DNA of 64,000 bases. Origin: Pedobacter polysacchareus (GTDB taxonomy: Bacteria > Bacteroidota > Bacteroidia > Sphingobacteriales > Sphingobacteriaceae). Below the pieces are notes generated by a model that ran no database searches, had not been told where the DNA came from, and saw only the letters and a program-made list of their open reading frames with translations. Positions within the stretch are counted from its first letter, which is position 1; the number at the start of each line of letters is the position of its first letter. Where the stretch lies: positions 31,216-95,215 of the forward strand of contig NZ_JAHYSS010000011.1 of NCBI RefSeq assembly GCF_019802255.1, read 5' to 3'. A program made the position numbers and the translations under genes. This document shows positions 7,558 to 16,692 of this stretch, piece by piece.

Positions 7558-9984
7558 ATGAATATGAAAAAACTATACGCAATGGTATCCTGCGCCTTTT
7601 TATTTGGCGGACAGGTATTTGCCCAGCAGACCGATAGTGTCTTGTTTGGAGAAATTGGGAAACAGGTGGCTTTTTCTGCCGCTCTGAAATCTGGTGATAC
7701 TGCCATCCCTAAACTGAAAGTACCTAACGGATTTTCTGCCGTTTTAAAAGGAACCGATCGCCTAACAGTCGTCAATGCCGATGGAAAGGTTTTTATGCCA
7801 CTCGAAAATGTAGACGTTTCTTTGTTCTATCAGCTGAAACGGGAAAGTGATCAGCTGACCATGGATATGCAAACGATCACTTTAAAGGTGCCAGGTCAGT
7901 TCAATGACCAGGGAAAAGCAATCAATGCTAAACCTTTTGTGATTCCAGCCTTAAGAGAATGGCATGGGGCAACAGGTAGTTTTCAATTGAAAAAGAAAAG
8001 CCGCATTGTCCTGGCAGACCATGATCCTGTTTTACGAGGAATTGCTGATCTATTGCAAAAAGACCTGAAGGCCATGAATCTTCCTTTGGAAATCAAAATA
8101 GGGAAACCTGCAACTGGCGATATTGTATTATCCCTGAAAACATCCGACAAAGGATTAGGCGAGGAAGGATATGAAATGATCATTGACGATTACCTTCAGA
8201 TCAATGCTTTGCATAAAAAAGGAGCGATCTGGGGCACAAGAACACTACTGCAATTGCTGGAACAGGACCCCGTAAATCACCATATCGTAAAAGGACAAAG
8301 TAGAGATTATCCTAAATATGCGGTCAGAGGATTAGTGCTTGACGTAGGAAGAAAGTTCTTTACCATGGATTTCCTCAGAGAATATGTGAAAATGATGTCC
8401 TACTATAAAATGAGCGAATTCCACATTCACTTAAATGACAACGGATTTCCCATCTATTTTAAGAACAAATGGGAAGATGTGTACGCTGCTTTCCGTCTGG
8501 AAAGTACAACTTACCCAGCGCTAACGGCTAAAGATGGACATTATACGAAGAAAGAATTTATTGCACTTCAGGAGATGGCCGATGATTATGGCGTAGTGAT
8601 TATTCCTGAAATTGATGTGCCTGCACACTCCTTAGCCATCACCAGAATTCTCCCTGAAATTGGCAGTAAAAAATATGGTATGGATCACCTGGATCTGTAT
8701 CATCCTAAAACTTACGAGATTGTAAGTAATATATTTAAAGAATACCTGGAGGGCCCAAACCCAGTTTTTAAAGGGAAGGTAGTCCACATTGGTACCGACG
8801 AATATGCGAAAGAGGAAGCCGAAAAATTCAGGTATTTCACGGATTACTTTATCAAATATGCACAGGGATTTGGAAAAGATGTTCGTGTTTGGGGTGCCTT
8901 GACTCACGCAAAAGGGAAAACTCCTGTGACGGTTAAAGGGGTGGCGATGAATGCCTGGTACAATGGTTACGGTGAACCCAGGGCAATGAAAAAACTAGGT
9001 TATCCGCAAATCAGTACTCCTGATGGTTGGCTATACATCGTTCCGGCAGCAGGCTATTACTATGATTACCTGAACTTAAAGAATTTGTATAGAAAATGGG
9101 AGCCCGTAAATATTGGTGATGTGACTTTCCAGGCCGGAGATCCTGCCGTTATTGGAGGAATGTTTGCCGTGTGGAATGATAAATCACCAGCTGGAAACGG
9201 TATTACAGAGAAAGATGTTCATGACCGCGTTTTCCCTGCATTACAAGTTTTATCTCAAAAGATGTGGGCTGGAACAGACAGCATTCCTTTTAAAGATTTC
9301 CTGGTTAAAGGAAAAGGAATTAAAGAAGGACCTGGCGTTAACGTAGCTGGTTATGTTTTAGGGAAAGACTCATTGGTGCTGAATTATACTTTTGAAGATT
9401 CAAAACTTAAAGATCAATCCAGCTATAAGCGTGGAGCTGCAGTTAAAAATAAGGTAAACTTTGCTAAAGGGATCAATGGTAATGCCCTGGTTTTATCAGG
9501 CGAGAACAGCTTCCTGCAATTGCCGCTTAAAGAAATTGGCTATGGTTATACCGTTTCTATGTGGTTAAAACCGGATCAAAACTCGGTAGGAGAGCGGATC
9601 TTATTTAGCTCAGAAAATGGGGTAGTTAAATCCTCCACTAAATCTCAAAAGCTAGGCTTCTCCAGAGAAGGAATGGATTATGAATTTAATTACCAATTGC
9701 CAGCAAATGAATGGACACAGGTAGTGATCACTGGTGACCATAAAGGAACTTCATTGTACATCAATGGAAAACTTCAGGAGAAAATGATGGGTAAGGAAAT
9801 CTTATTCCCGGATACTAAAGCAAAAATGTTAAAAGTAGAAACATTGGTGTTTCCATTGCAGAATTTAGGCAGTGCAAAAAATGGTTTCTCTGGTGCGGTA
9901 GACGATTTGAAAGTATTTAATAAAATGCTTTCTGATCAGGAGATCAGTAAAGGTTATTTAAATAAAGGGCAGGTTTCAAAATAA
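7558..9984 (+). CDS. GH20 beta-N-acetylhexosaminidase with C-terminal LamG-like domain
   Basis: 808 aa with a signal peptide (cleavage near QVFAQQ). Residues about 120-240 form the GH20b alpha/beta domain. The GH20 barrel follows from 'YPKYAVRGLVLDVGRKFF' (about residue 250). 'HIHLNDNGFP' and 'HIGTDEY' carry the family signatures; Asp414-Glu415 are the substrate-assisting Asp and the acid Glu. A Trp late in the barrel ('GMFAVWNDKS') would close the -1 site. Residues about 605-800 are a concanavalin/LamG-like beta-sandwich, probably carbohydrate binding. It removes terminal GlcNAc or GalNAc from chitin-oligosaccharides or glycans. Two ATGs (7558, 7564) are both possible starts. Monocistronic. 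Confidence 0.9.
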   Translation: MNMKKLYAMVSCAFLFGGQVFAQQTDSVLFGEIGKQVAFSAALKSGDTAIPKLKVPNGFSAVLKGTDRLTVVNADGKVFMPLENVDVSLFYQLKRESDQLTMDMQTITLKVPGQFNDQGKAINAKPFVIPALREWHGATGSFQLKKKSRIVLADHDPVLRGIADLLQKDLKAMNLPLEIKIGKPATGDIVLSLKTSDKGLGEEGYEMIIDDYLQINALHKKGAIWGTRTLLQLLEQDPVNHHIVKGQSRDYPKYAVRGLVLDVGRKFFTMDFLREYVKMMSYYKMSEFHIHLNDNGFPIYFKNKWEDVYAAFRLESTTYPALTAKDGHYTKKEFIALQEMADDYGVVIIPEIDVPAHSLAITRILPEIGSKKYGMDHLDLYHPKTYEIVSNIFKEYLEGPNPVFKGKVVHIGTDEYAKEEAEKFRYFTDYFIKYAQGFGKDVRVWGALTHAKGKTPVTVKGVAMNAWYNGYGEPRAMKKLGYPQISTPDGWLYIVPAAGYYYDYLNLKNLYRKWEPVNIGDVTFQAGDPAVIGGMFAVWNDKSPAGNGITEKDVHDRVFPALQVLSQKMWAGTDSIPFKDFLVKGKGIKEGPGVNVAGYVLGKDSLVLNYTFEDSKLKDQSSYKRGAAVKNKVNFAKGINGNALVLSGENSFLQLPLKEIGYGYTVSMWLKPDQNSVGERILFSSENGVVKSSTKSQKLGFSREGMDYEFNYQLPANEWTQVVITGDHKGTSLYINGKLQEKMMGKEILFPDTKAKMLKVETLVFPLQNLGSAKNGFSGAVDDLKVFNKMLSDQEISKGYLNKGQVSK

Positions 9985-10014
9985 AGAAGCCTACCTGGAA
10001 TATAATATTGGGGG

Positions 10015-10045
10015 AGCGTCCGGGTCGTTATGACTCGGGCGCTTT
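10015..10045 (+). terminator. Terminator-like hairpin after GH20
   Basis: Stem AGCGTCCGGGTC against GACTCGGGCGCT (with G-T pairs) around GTTAT, followed by only a short T-run. It separates GH20 from the riboswitch-controlled gene. Confidence 0.55.
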
Positions 10046-10150
10046 GTTATTTAAGGAAATAGTGGATTTTAAGCTTAAGAAAAATGACCTCATTTCTCCT
10101 AATACCTGCTGGAAGCTCAGCGCATCTGCTAAATTATTCAGTTAGATTTA

Positions 10151-10158
10151 TATCTTTG
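10151..10158 (+). promoter_or_regulatory. -7 element (TATCTTTG) for the riboswitch transcript
   Basis: Exact TAnnTTTG match placed just before the first bases of the cobalamin aptamer, so transcription would start at about 10163-10166. No clear TTG at -33. Confidence 0.65.
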
Positions 10159-10164
10159 CGGCGC

Positions 10165-10325
10165 TTTTGGTTTCCGGCATACACCCGGAATTAAAAGGGA
10201 ATCTGGTGTAAATCCGGAACTGTCCCGCAGCTGTAAGCTCCTTAACCGAGGTACAATTCAAGGTCACTGTTATTAACGTAATGGGAAGACCGTACTTAGG
10301 GGAGCAAGTCAGAAGACCTGCCTTT
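10165..10325 (+). ncRNA. Cobalamin (B12) riboswitch
   Basis: Conserved core pieces appear in order. An upstream GGTTTCCGG stem is followed by the B12 box (GGGAATCTGGTGTAAATCC, 10198-10216), then CTGTCCCGCAGCTGTAAGC. A GGTCACTG...GGGAAGACC arm is next, and the 3' part AGCAAGTCAGAAGACCTGCC closes it. A short hairpin AGCTT...AAGCT (10342-10361) follows and may be part of the expression platform. The RNA should repress the downstream lipoprotein gene when adenosyl- or related cobalamins are plentiful. Confidence 0.95.
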
Positions 10326-10430
10326 AGCATTTATAATTCATAGCTTTCGGGGATTGAAGCTGGAATGAGGATACTCTTTTTGGGGTACCCATATTCTTTT
10401 TATTCCGTTTGCTGTGGTTTAAAGCAAAAG

Positions 10431-11738
10431 ATGAATATAAAACAAACCATAGTAGCAATGTTTTGCCTGGGTATACTCGCTGTATCCTGCAAAAAAGAAG
10501 AGACAGAAATCGCCAGATTAACCTATCAGGCGGAGAGCGACAGTCTGATGACCGTCAAGGTAGGGAAGGAGTTGATCCTGTCACCTCAAATCATAGGTAA
10601 AACCAACCGATATCAATGGCTAGAGAATGGAAAAGAAGTAGCGGGTACCGCAACTTATACCTTTAAAAAAGCCGAACCAGGAATTTACAACATCGAGTTC
10701 GTTGTAGAGAATGATAAAGGTAAAACTTCCCTAAATTATCGTGTAAAAGTGCTTGGACCTTATGGAGATGGGGTTTTACTGTTGAGTTATACCGATGAAA
10801 CTGGTTTTGGAAATTCTAGTTTATCACATATGGACGAAGATGGAACCATTCAACTGAATGTTTTTTCAAAGGCTAATCCTGGCGCAGCCTTATCTCCTGA
10901 AGCAAACAACTTGTATTACTTCAATAACCAATACTACATCACCTCTTCTTTTGGACCAAATTTCCTGAGCGTTGTGGATGCACAAACGATGAAGTTAAAC
11001 TATGTTGTCAATAAATCTGCTGCGAGCGAAGTCACCTATTTTGCCACAACAGATGGGAAAACAGGTTATGTGAATGTAACCAATCGTAGGAAATCAGGTC
11101 TGTACACGGTTGATCTGACGAATAAAAGTATTGGATCAACAATTCTGGAAGGAAGTAAAGAAGTATCCCTGGTACCCATCAATACAGTTAATCAAGCGAT
11201 TGTTACTGGGGCAGGAAAACAGCTGATAAAAGTAGAAGGTGCTAAAGTCGTGGTCTTGAATACTTACAAAGAAAATGTAGCTGGGGTGGTCAAAAGTGGT
11301 GATAACAGCTATTGGGTAGGCGTTCAGGGAAGCACGGCCAACAAAGCCAAATTTGTGAAATTAGATAAAAGCAATAAAGGGGTAGACTCAGTAGAGCTGA
11401 CTGCTAATTTCAAAGTCCCTGCTAATGGCATCCTGACTTCTGGTGGAAAAGATGAGTATTTGTACTGGCAGGAAACCTCCAGAGGCGTCATCTGCAGATT
11501 TAATACCCGTACTAAAACAGCAGAAGAATTTGTAGACCATGCAAATGCAGGAATCATATTTGCCACTAGCTGGAAAGTGAACCCTAAAAATGGAGAACTT
11601 TATGTCGCTGATAGTCCGGAGATATTCTCGGGAGCTGAACCATTCAGTAATCTTTTCATTTTTGATAAAAGCGGAAAGCTTAGGAAAGAAGTGAAGAAAG
11701 CAGGGTACCAGATTACCGACATCGTTTTCCCTCAATAG
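10431..11738 (+). CDS. BtuG-like beta-propeller lipoprotein under B12 control
   Basis: 435 aa from ATG 10431, preferred over an in-frame ATG at 10365 because it opens a textbook lipoprotein signal peptide ending in LAVSC, with the lipidated Cys followed by KKEE. Residues about 25-105 look like a PKD/Ig-type domain ('YQWLENGKEVAGTATYTFKKAEPGIYNIEF'). The remainder is a repeated beta pattern typical of YncE/DUF5074 propellers. In Bacteroides, BtuG is such a propeller and captures B12 at the cell surface for BtuB. The riboswitch upstream strongly supports a cobalamin or cobamide role. No BtuB, BtuF or BtuCD lies nearby, and a terminator follows, so the gene is an orphan. BtuG assignment is inference from fold and regulation. 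Confidence 0.65.
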   Translation: MNIKQTIVAMFCLGILAVSCKKEETEIARLTYQAESDSLMTVKVGKELILSPQIIGKTNRYQWLENGKEVAGTATYTFKKAEPGIYNIEFVVENDKGKTSLNYRVKVLGPYGDGVLLLSYTDETGFGNSSLSHMDEDGTIQLNVFSKANPGAALSPEANNLYYFNNQYYITSSFGPNFLSVVDAQTMKLNYVVNKSAASEVTYFATTDGKTGYVNVTNRRKSGLYTVDLTNKSIGSTILEGSKEVSLVPINTVNQAIVTGAGKQLIKVEGAKVVVLNTYKENVAGVVKSGDNSYWVGVQGSTANKAKFVKLDKSNKGVDSVELTANFKVPANGILTSGGKDEYLYWQETSRGVICRFNTRTKTAEEFVDHANAGIIFATSWKVNPKNGELYVADSPEIFSGAEPFSNLFIFDKSGKLRKEVKKAGYQITDIVFPQ

Positions 11739-11780
11739 ATAAGCGATAATTAAATGAAAGAGGCTTAGCCTTTATGCACT

Positions 11781-11820
11781 GCCCCCAAAAAGTTAGCCAA
11801 CTATTTGGGGGCTTTTTTTT
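11781..11820 (+). terminator. Rho-independent terminator after the BtuG-like gene
   Basis: GCCCCCAAA pairs with TTTGGGGGC around a loop, directly followed by eight T. It closes the riboswitch unit. Confidence 0.92.
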
Positions 11821-11910
11821 ATGAAATGATTATAAAAAGATGACTCGATAGGAATACCGATTATATAAAAAAAGGACAGAATTATATAAATTTAAGTAGC
11901 GTCTTTATTC

Positions 11911-11918
11911 TAGGTTTG
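11911..11918 (+). promoter_or_regulatory. -7 promoter element (TAGGTTTG) for copA
   Basis: Exact TAnnTTTG about 97 bp before the copper ATPase start. A TTTA lies near the -33 position. No recognisable copper-sensor operator was identified in the leader. Confidence 0.5.
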
Positions 11919-12015
11919 TTTCTTCATGAAATGTAAAACTGCTCGTGTTTTATGGCAGAAAAACATATGTACAGACATTTTGTTGATCTTCTAATACTAA
12001 CCTTATAATCCTCCT

Positions 12016-14532
12016 ATGATGAAGCATACTTACCAAATCACCGGAATGACCTGCGATGGTTGTAGAACCAAAGTTGAAAGCGCCTTAAATGGAATGGATG
12101 GAGTAGCAGCAACAGTAACTCTGGACCCCGGAGAAGCTGTGATTACGATGGATACCCATATTCCAACTGAAAAATTGCAGGAAGCATTATCAGTTGTGGG
12201 AAATTATAAGATTGAAATGGCGAGTCATCATTCGACTCCTCAGAAAGCACAGGTACATCAAGCAGCTCATGTATCCCCGGCACCTAAAGTTAATGAAGCC
12301 GCTGGCGTATATTATTGCCCGATGCATTGTGAGGGAGAGAAGACTTATGATCAACCGGGTAATTGCCCTGTCTGTGGTATGGATCTTTTAAAGCAGCCAG
12401 TTGTACAAAAGGCCTCCCAATTTACCTGTCCAATGCACCCGGAAATCATTAGTGATCAACCTGGGGCATGCCCAATATGTGGGATGGACCTGGTGCCCAC
12501 TGGATTGGATGTGGAAGCAGAGGACCATACTTATGAAGATTTGCTGCGTAAATTTAAGATAGCGGCAATATTTACAGTTCCTATTTTCATCATCGCCATG
12601 ACCGAAATGGTGCCTGATAACCCATTATTTAAACTAATGGCCCTTAAATATTGGAACTGGGTTCAATTCGTTTTTTCTTTACCAGTGGTGTTTTATGCAA
12701 CCTGGATGTTCTTTGAACGCGCCTGGAGATCAATTGCAACCTGGAAGCTGAATATGTTTACGCTGATTGGAATTGGTGCAGGAGTGGCCTGGTGGTTTAG
12801 TATTGTCGCCATGCTTTTCCCGGATATCTTTCCAGATCAGTTTAAAACCCATCATGGAACAGTGTACGTCTATTTTGAAGCCGCAACAGTGATCCTGACC
12901 TTAGTGTTGCTGGGGCAACTTTTGGAAGCCAGAGCACACGGAAAAACGAATTCAGCCATCAAAGAGCTTTTAAAATTGGCGCCCAATACGGCGACAAAAA
13001 TTGTGGATGGAAAAGAGCTGATGGTATCCATTGATGACATTCAAAAAGGGGATCTGCTGCGTGTGAAACCTGGAGAAAAAATCCCTGTAGATGGCAGCAT
13101 CAAAACCGGTGAGGTGACTATTGATGAATCAATGATCACCGGTGAACCCGTACCGGTAGAGAAAAACCCTGGCGACAAAGTGAGTTCAGGAACGATCAAT
13201 GGGAATAAAACCTTTGTGATGCTGGCCGAAAAAGTAGGCTCGGAAACCTTGCTTTCTCAAATCATAGAAATGGTCAATTCTGCGAGTCGTTCTAAGGCAC
13301 CTATTCAAAAGCTAGCCGATGAAATCTCTGGATATTTTGTGCCAGTTGTGGTATTGATTGCGATCGCAACATTCGTGGTCTGGGCTATTTATGGACCCGA
13401 TCCAGCCTATGTGTACGCTTTTGTAAACGCGATTGCCGTACTGATTATTGCTTGTCCATGTGCCCTAGGGTTAGCTACGCCAATGTCTGTAATGGTGGGT
13501 GTAGGAAAGGGTGCCCAGTCTGGTATCCTCATTAAAAACGCAGAATCCCTGGAGAAAATGAATAAGATTGAGGTAGTCATCATTGATAAAACAGGGACAG
13601 TAACGGAGGGAAAGCCATCCGTTGAAAAAGTAATCAGCGTCCAGCCGGATTTCAGCGAAAATGATATTTTAGAAAGAATAGTTGCTTTGAACAGCAGCAG
13701 TGAGCATCCACTGGCGGCAGCAACCCTTCGTTATGGCGAAGAAAAGAAAGTCGCGGTACAACCCATATCTGATTTTGAAGCCGTAACAGGTAAAGGCGTT
13801 ATTGGGAAACTCGGAGCTGAGGATCTTGCTTTAGGCAACCAGAAGTTGATGGAGCATGTAGGTGCTGAAATTTCTGCTGAGATGAATGAACAGGTGAAGT
13901 CTGCACAAAAACTGGGTAAAACAGTTTCCTACTTATCGGTAGGGAAGTTTGCGGTAGGTTTCGTGGTCATTTCAGATAAGATTAAAGAAACCAGTGCAGC
14001 TGCAATCCGTAAATTACAGGAGGAGGGATTGCAGGTTTTAATGTTTACCGGGGATAACGAAGATACTGCAAAAGCGGTAAGTCAGACTTTAAACCTAGAT
14101 GGTTTCATAGCGCAGATGCTGCCGGAAGACAAGTTAAATGAAATCAAGAAACTACAGGCTGCGGGTAAAATGGTAGCCATGGCCGGCGATGGGATTAATG
14201 ATGCCCCGGCATTATCGCAGGCTGATATTGGGATTGCAATGGGTACAGGAACAGATGTAGCGATTCAAAGCGCGGCAATTACCTTAGTAAAAGGCGATTT
14301 GAATGGAATTGCCAAAGCCAGATTACTGAGTCATAAAGTAATGGGCAATATCAAAGGAAATCTTTTCTTTGCCTTGGGCTATAATGTACTGGGAATTCCA
14401 GTAGCAGCAGGTCTTTTATACCCGTTTTTTGGAATCTTGCTTTCTCCAATGATCGCTGCATTGGCCATGAGCTTTAGCTCTGTTTCCGTGATTCTAAACT
14501 CATTAAGGCTTAGGAATGCTAAAATTGATTAG
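12016..14532 (+). CDS. copA: Copper-exporting P1B-type ATPase (CopA)
   Basis: 838 aa. Domains in order: an HMA domain (residues about 3-68, GMTCDGC) and two short heavy-metal-binding zinc-ribbon-like modules with paired Cys ('YYCPMHCEG...CPVCGMDL' and 'FTCPMHPEI...CPICGMDL', residues about 97-165). Eight transmembrane helices follow, with TGE ('MITGEPVP'), the transport motif Cys480-Pro-Cys482, the phosphorylated Asp524 in DKTGT, and GDGINDAP at about 724. The YN of TM7 ('GYNVLG') and MxxSS of TM8 ('MSFSS') are the Cu(I) signature of subclass P1B-1. It pumps Cu(I) out of the cytosol. No CopZ or CsoR gene is adjacent. Convergent with the MocR gene, 5 bp between stops. Confidence 0.95.
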   Translation: MMKHTYQITGMTCDGCRTKVESALNGMDGVAATVTLDPGEAVITMDTHIPTEKLQEALSVVGNYKIEMASHHSTPQKAQVHQAAHVSPAPKVNEAAGVYYCPMHCEGEKTYDQPGNCPVCGMDLLKQPVVQKASQFTCPMHPEIISDQPGACPICGMDLVPTGLDVEAEDHTYEDLLRKFKIAAIFTVPIFIIAMTEMVPDNPLFKLMALKYWNWVQFVFSLPVVFYATWMFFERAWRSIATWKLNMFTLIGIGAGVAWWFSIVAMLFPDIFPDQFKTHHGTVYVYFEAATVILTLVLLGQLLEARAHGKTNSAIKELLKLAPNTATKIVDGKELMVSIDDIQKGDLLRVKPGEKIPVDGSIKTGEVTIDESMITGEPVPVEKNPGDKVSSGTINGNKTFVMLAEKVGSETLLSQIIEMVNSASRSKAPIQKLADEISGYFVPVVVLIAIATFVVWAIYGPDPAYVYAFVNAIAVLIIACPCALGLATPMSVMVGVGKGAQSGILIKNAESLEKMNKIEVVIIDKTGTVTEGKPSVEKVISVQPDFSENDILERIVALNSSSEHPLAAATLRYGEEKKVAVQPISDFEAVTGKGVIGKLGAEDLALGNQKLMEHVGAEISAEMNEQVKSAQKLGKTVSYLSVGKFAVGFVVISDKIKETSAAAIRKLQEEGLQVLMFTGDNEDTAKAVSQTLNLDGFIAQMLPEDKLNEIKKLQAAGKMVAMAGDGINDAPALSQADIGIAMGTGTDVAIQSAAITLVKGDLNGIAKARLLSHKVMGNIKGNLFFALGYNVLGIPVAAGLLYPFFGILLSPMIAALAMSFSSVSVILNSLRLRNAKID

Positions 14533-14537
14533 TTAAA

Positions 14538-15944
14538 TTATAGTAAAGCGCCTATCGTCTTAATGGCTTGATGGCTGCTTTCATTCCACGGTAATCCATA
14601 GCTTAATCTCATGCAATTGTTGAACTGATTTTGTAGCGTAAACATCCTTCCTGGTGCAATGCTGATGTTCAGTTTCATCGCTTTATCATATAAATCAGCT
14701 GTATTGATATATTTTGCAAGCTCGATCCATAGCATAAAACCACCGTCTGGTCTGCTGACTTTTACGTCATCCGGAAAGTACTTTTCAATAGCCTCTAGAT
14801 AACGCATACTATTAAAATGTAAAATTCTTCTCAATGTTTTCAAATGCTGTTCATAACGCCCTTTCTCTAAGAATGAAGCTACAACTTCCTGCGTCAGTCT
14901 GCTGGAAGATATGGTGTTTGAAAACTTAACCCTATTGATTTTTTCTGCAAACTTCCCTGGTGTAAGCCAACCCACGCGATAACCTGGCGCCAGTGTTTTA
15001 GAGACAGAACTGCACAGCAGGACCAAGCCAGTTTCATCAAAAGCTTTGCAGTTAACCGGTCTCTCATTACCAAAATACAGGTCGCCATACATGTCATTTT
15101 CTACCAGGGGAATATCATACTGTTCCAGCAAACGGACCAACTCCTTTTTATGTTCAACAGGCATAGTTCCTCCCATTGGATTGCTGAAATTAGGAACTAA
15201 TAAACACAGTTTCACTTTATTTGTCTGCAGTGATTTTTTTAAAGCTTCCAGATCTATTCCTGTTTGCGGATGACTGGGCAATTCCAATATGTTTAAACCG
15301 AGTGATTTTGCCAATTGCAGGATGCCAAAATAGATGGGGCTTTCTACCACTATAGTGTCACCTTTTTCCGTTAATGCCATTAAACAATGAGCCATAGCAG
15401 CGGTGCAGCCGGCTGTTGGTAAGATTTCATCTTCCCTGAGCTGTCCGCCCCATTGATAAGACATCCTGGCGATCTGTCTGCGTAGATTTGCACTGCCATT
15501 GAGGTTTTCATAACCTGATGCATGGTCTTCCAATTGCCAAACGGTCTTACACACTAGCTTGTTTAATTTAGCAAGTGGTAGGTATGCTTTTGAGGGGACA
15601 CCTAAAGAAAACATCACCTGACCTGAATTGACTGCTTGGTATACCTTACTCACCAGCGCAGATGGATCTTCGTTCCCCATATTGGGAGATGGAACACTTA
15701 CATTTGGTAATGCCGGCAGTTTGCGGATAGGGTTTACGAAATACCCAGACTGAGGTTTGCTATGTATCAAACCCTGACTTTCCAGGATATCATACGCTTT
15801 CAAAGCAGTGCTCATGCTCACTTGATAACTGCTGCAGATACTTCTGATAGAAGGCAGCTGATCATTGGCCAAAAGCAATCCATTGATCATCTGCCGACTA
15901 AAGTCGGCCGCAATTTTCTCATACAAAAAGGTGTCTGTCTTCAT
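14538..15944 (-). CDS. MocR-family regulator (GntR wHTH fused to aminotransferase domain)
   Basis: 468 aa. An N-terminal GntR winged helix ('SIRSICSSYQVSMSTALKAYDILESQGLIHSKPQSGYFV', residues about 28-68) is joined to a complete fold-type I aminotransferase domain with 'VPNFSNPMGGTMP' and the PLP lysine Lys316 in 'SSVSKTLAPGYRVGW'. MocR proteins use PLP as ligand sensor and bind direct repeats in divergent promoters, as PdxR and GabR do. The divergent neighbour is a GNAT acetyltransferase, the likely target. A pair of CTGTTATG repeats lies between them. No PLP-synthesis genes are adjacent, so PdxR identity is not supported. Confidence 0.9.
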   Translation of the reverse strand: MKTDTFLYEKIAADFSRQMINGLLLANDQLPSIRSICSSYQVSMSTALKAYDILESQGLIHSKPQSGYFVNPIRKLPALPNVSVPSPNMGNEDPSALVSKVYQAVNSGQVMFSLGVPSKAYLPLAKLNKLVCKTVWQLEDHASGYENLNGSANLRRQIARMSYQWGGQLREDEILPTAGCTAAMAHCLMALTEKGDTIVVESPIYFGILQLAKSLGLNILELPSHPQTGIDLEALKKSLQTNKVKLCLLVPNFSNPMGGTMPVEHKKELVRLLEQYDIPLVENDMYGDLYFGNERPVNCKAFDETGLVLLCSSVSKTLAPGYRVGWLTPGKFAEKINRVKFSNTISSSRLTQEVVASFLEKGRYEQHLKTLRRILHFNSMRYLEAIEKYFPDDVKVSRPDGGFMLWIELAKYINTADLYDKAMKLNISIAPGRMFTLQNQFNNCMRLSYGLPWNESSHQAIKTIGALL

Positions 15945-15965
15945 TTGCGCCGTTATTTTACCAAA

Positions 15966-16003
15966 CTGTTATGGTCGTTTTTATCGAAATTGTATCTGTT
16001 ATG
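15966..16003. promoter_or_regulatory. Direct-repeat operator candidate for the MocR regulator
   Basis: Two exact copies of CTGTTATG start at 15966 and 15996, exactly 30 bp (about three helical turns) apart, in the 100-bp divergent gap between the MocR and GNAT genes. Paired direct repeats about three turns apart fit the known DNA-binding mode of MocR dimers. Confidence 0.55.
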
Positions 16004-16044
16004 CTATTCGTAAAGCTAATAAATTTGATCAGAAATGAATAACT

Positions 16045-16608
16045 ATGGAATTTACATTTAAGCGCGCTTCAACGAAGCAGGATTTTGAACAGATATTAGC
16101 ACTTCAACGACAAAATTTATATACTTTGATCAGTAAAGAAGATCAGGAAAAGCAAGGATTTGTATTCGCAGAACATACCTTGGACCTATTGGAAACGCTT
16201 GCAATGGAGTTACCACAGATTGTTGCAGTTCATCAAGGCAAAGTGGTCGGCTATAATTTAGCGATGACCGCTTCGATGAAAACCGTGTTGCCATCCATCA
16301 CACCCATGTTTAATGCTTTCGAAACCTGCATTTTTAATCAAAAACCATTAACTGATTATCAGTATTTAGTAGGAGGGCAGGTATGTGTAGCTGAAGATTT
16401 TAGAGGCCATGGTTTGTTAAAAAGACTTTACTGTGAAACAAAAAACAGGGTGTCAAAAGATTATGAGGCTTGCGTTACTGAAATTTCTATTAGAAACCCA
16501 CGGTCACTAAAGGTGCATCAAAAGATGGGCTTTGAGGTGATTGGTACTTATCATGATGGCGTAGAGCATTGGAATATTGTGGCCTGGGATTTTAAGCGTA
16601 CTTTCTGA
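16045..16608 (+). CDS. GNAT-family N-acetyltransferase
   Basis: 187 aa. The GNAT core is visible: a beta4 strand 'YQYLVGGQVCVAEDFRGHGLLKRLYCETK' with the acetyl-CoA pyrophosphate-binding R/Q-x-x-G-x-G/A-like loop (DFRGHGLLKRL, about residues 118-130). The closing 'EISIRNPRSLKVHQKMGFEVIGTY' has the Asn and 'H.KMGF' typical of motif B. Substrate unknown; amino acids or amines are plausible given the MocR partner. Expressed divergently from that regulator. Confidence 0.85.
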   Translation: MEFTFKRASTKQDFEQILALQRQNLYTLISKEDQEKQGFVFAEHTLDLLETLAMELPQIVAVHQGKVVGYNLAMTASMKTVLPSITPMFNAFETCIFNQKPLTDYQYLVGGQVCVAEDFRGHGLLKRLYCETKNRVSKDYEACVTEISIRNPRSLKVHQKMGFEVIGTYHDGVEHWNIVAWDFKRTF

Positions 16609-16692
16609 TTTTGAGCGGGATGAGGGAAGGTCATTTGTAGGTTAAGCAGCTATTTATTGTAACTTAGCCCTTAGCATCTACTCTAAAAGCTA

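Noticed and set aside
10365..10430. Upstream in-frame extension of the BtuG-like gene (ATG 10365)
   Set aside because: It would put 22 non-signal residues before a clean lipoprotein signal peptide and lies in the riboswitch expression platform.
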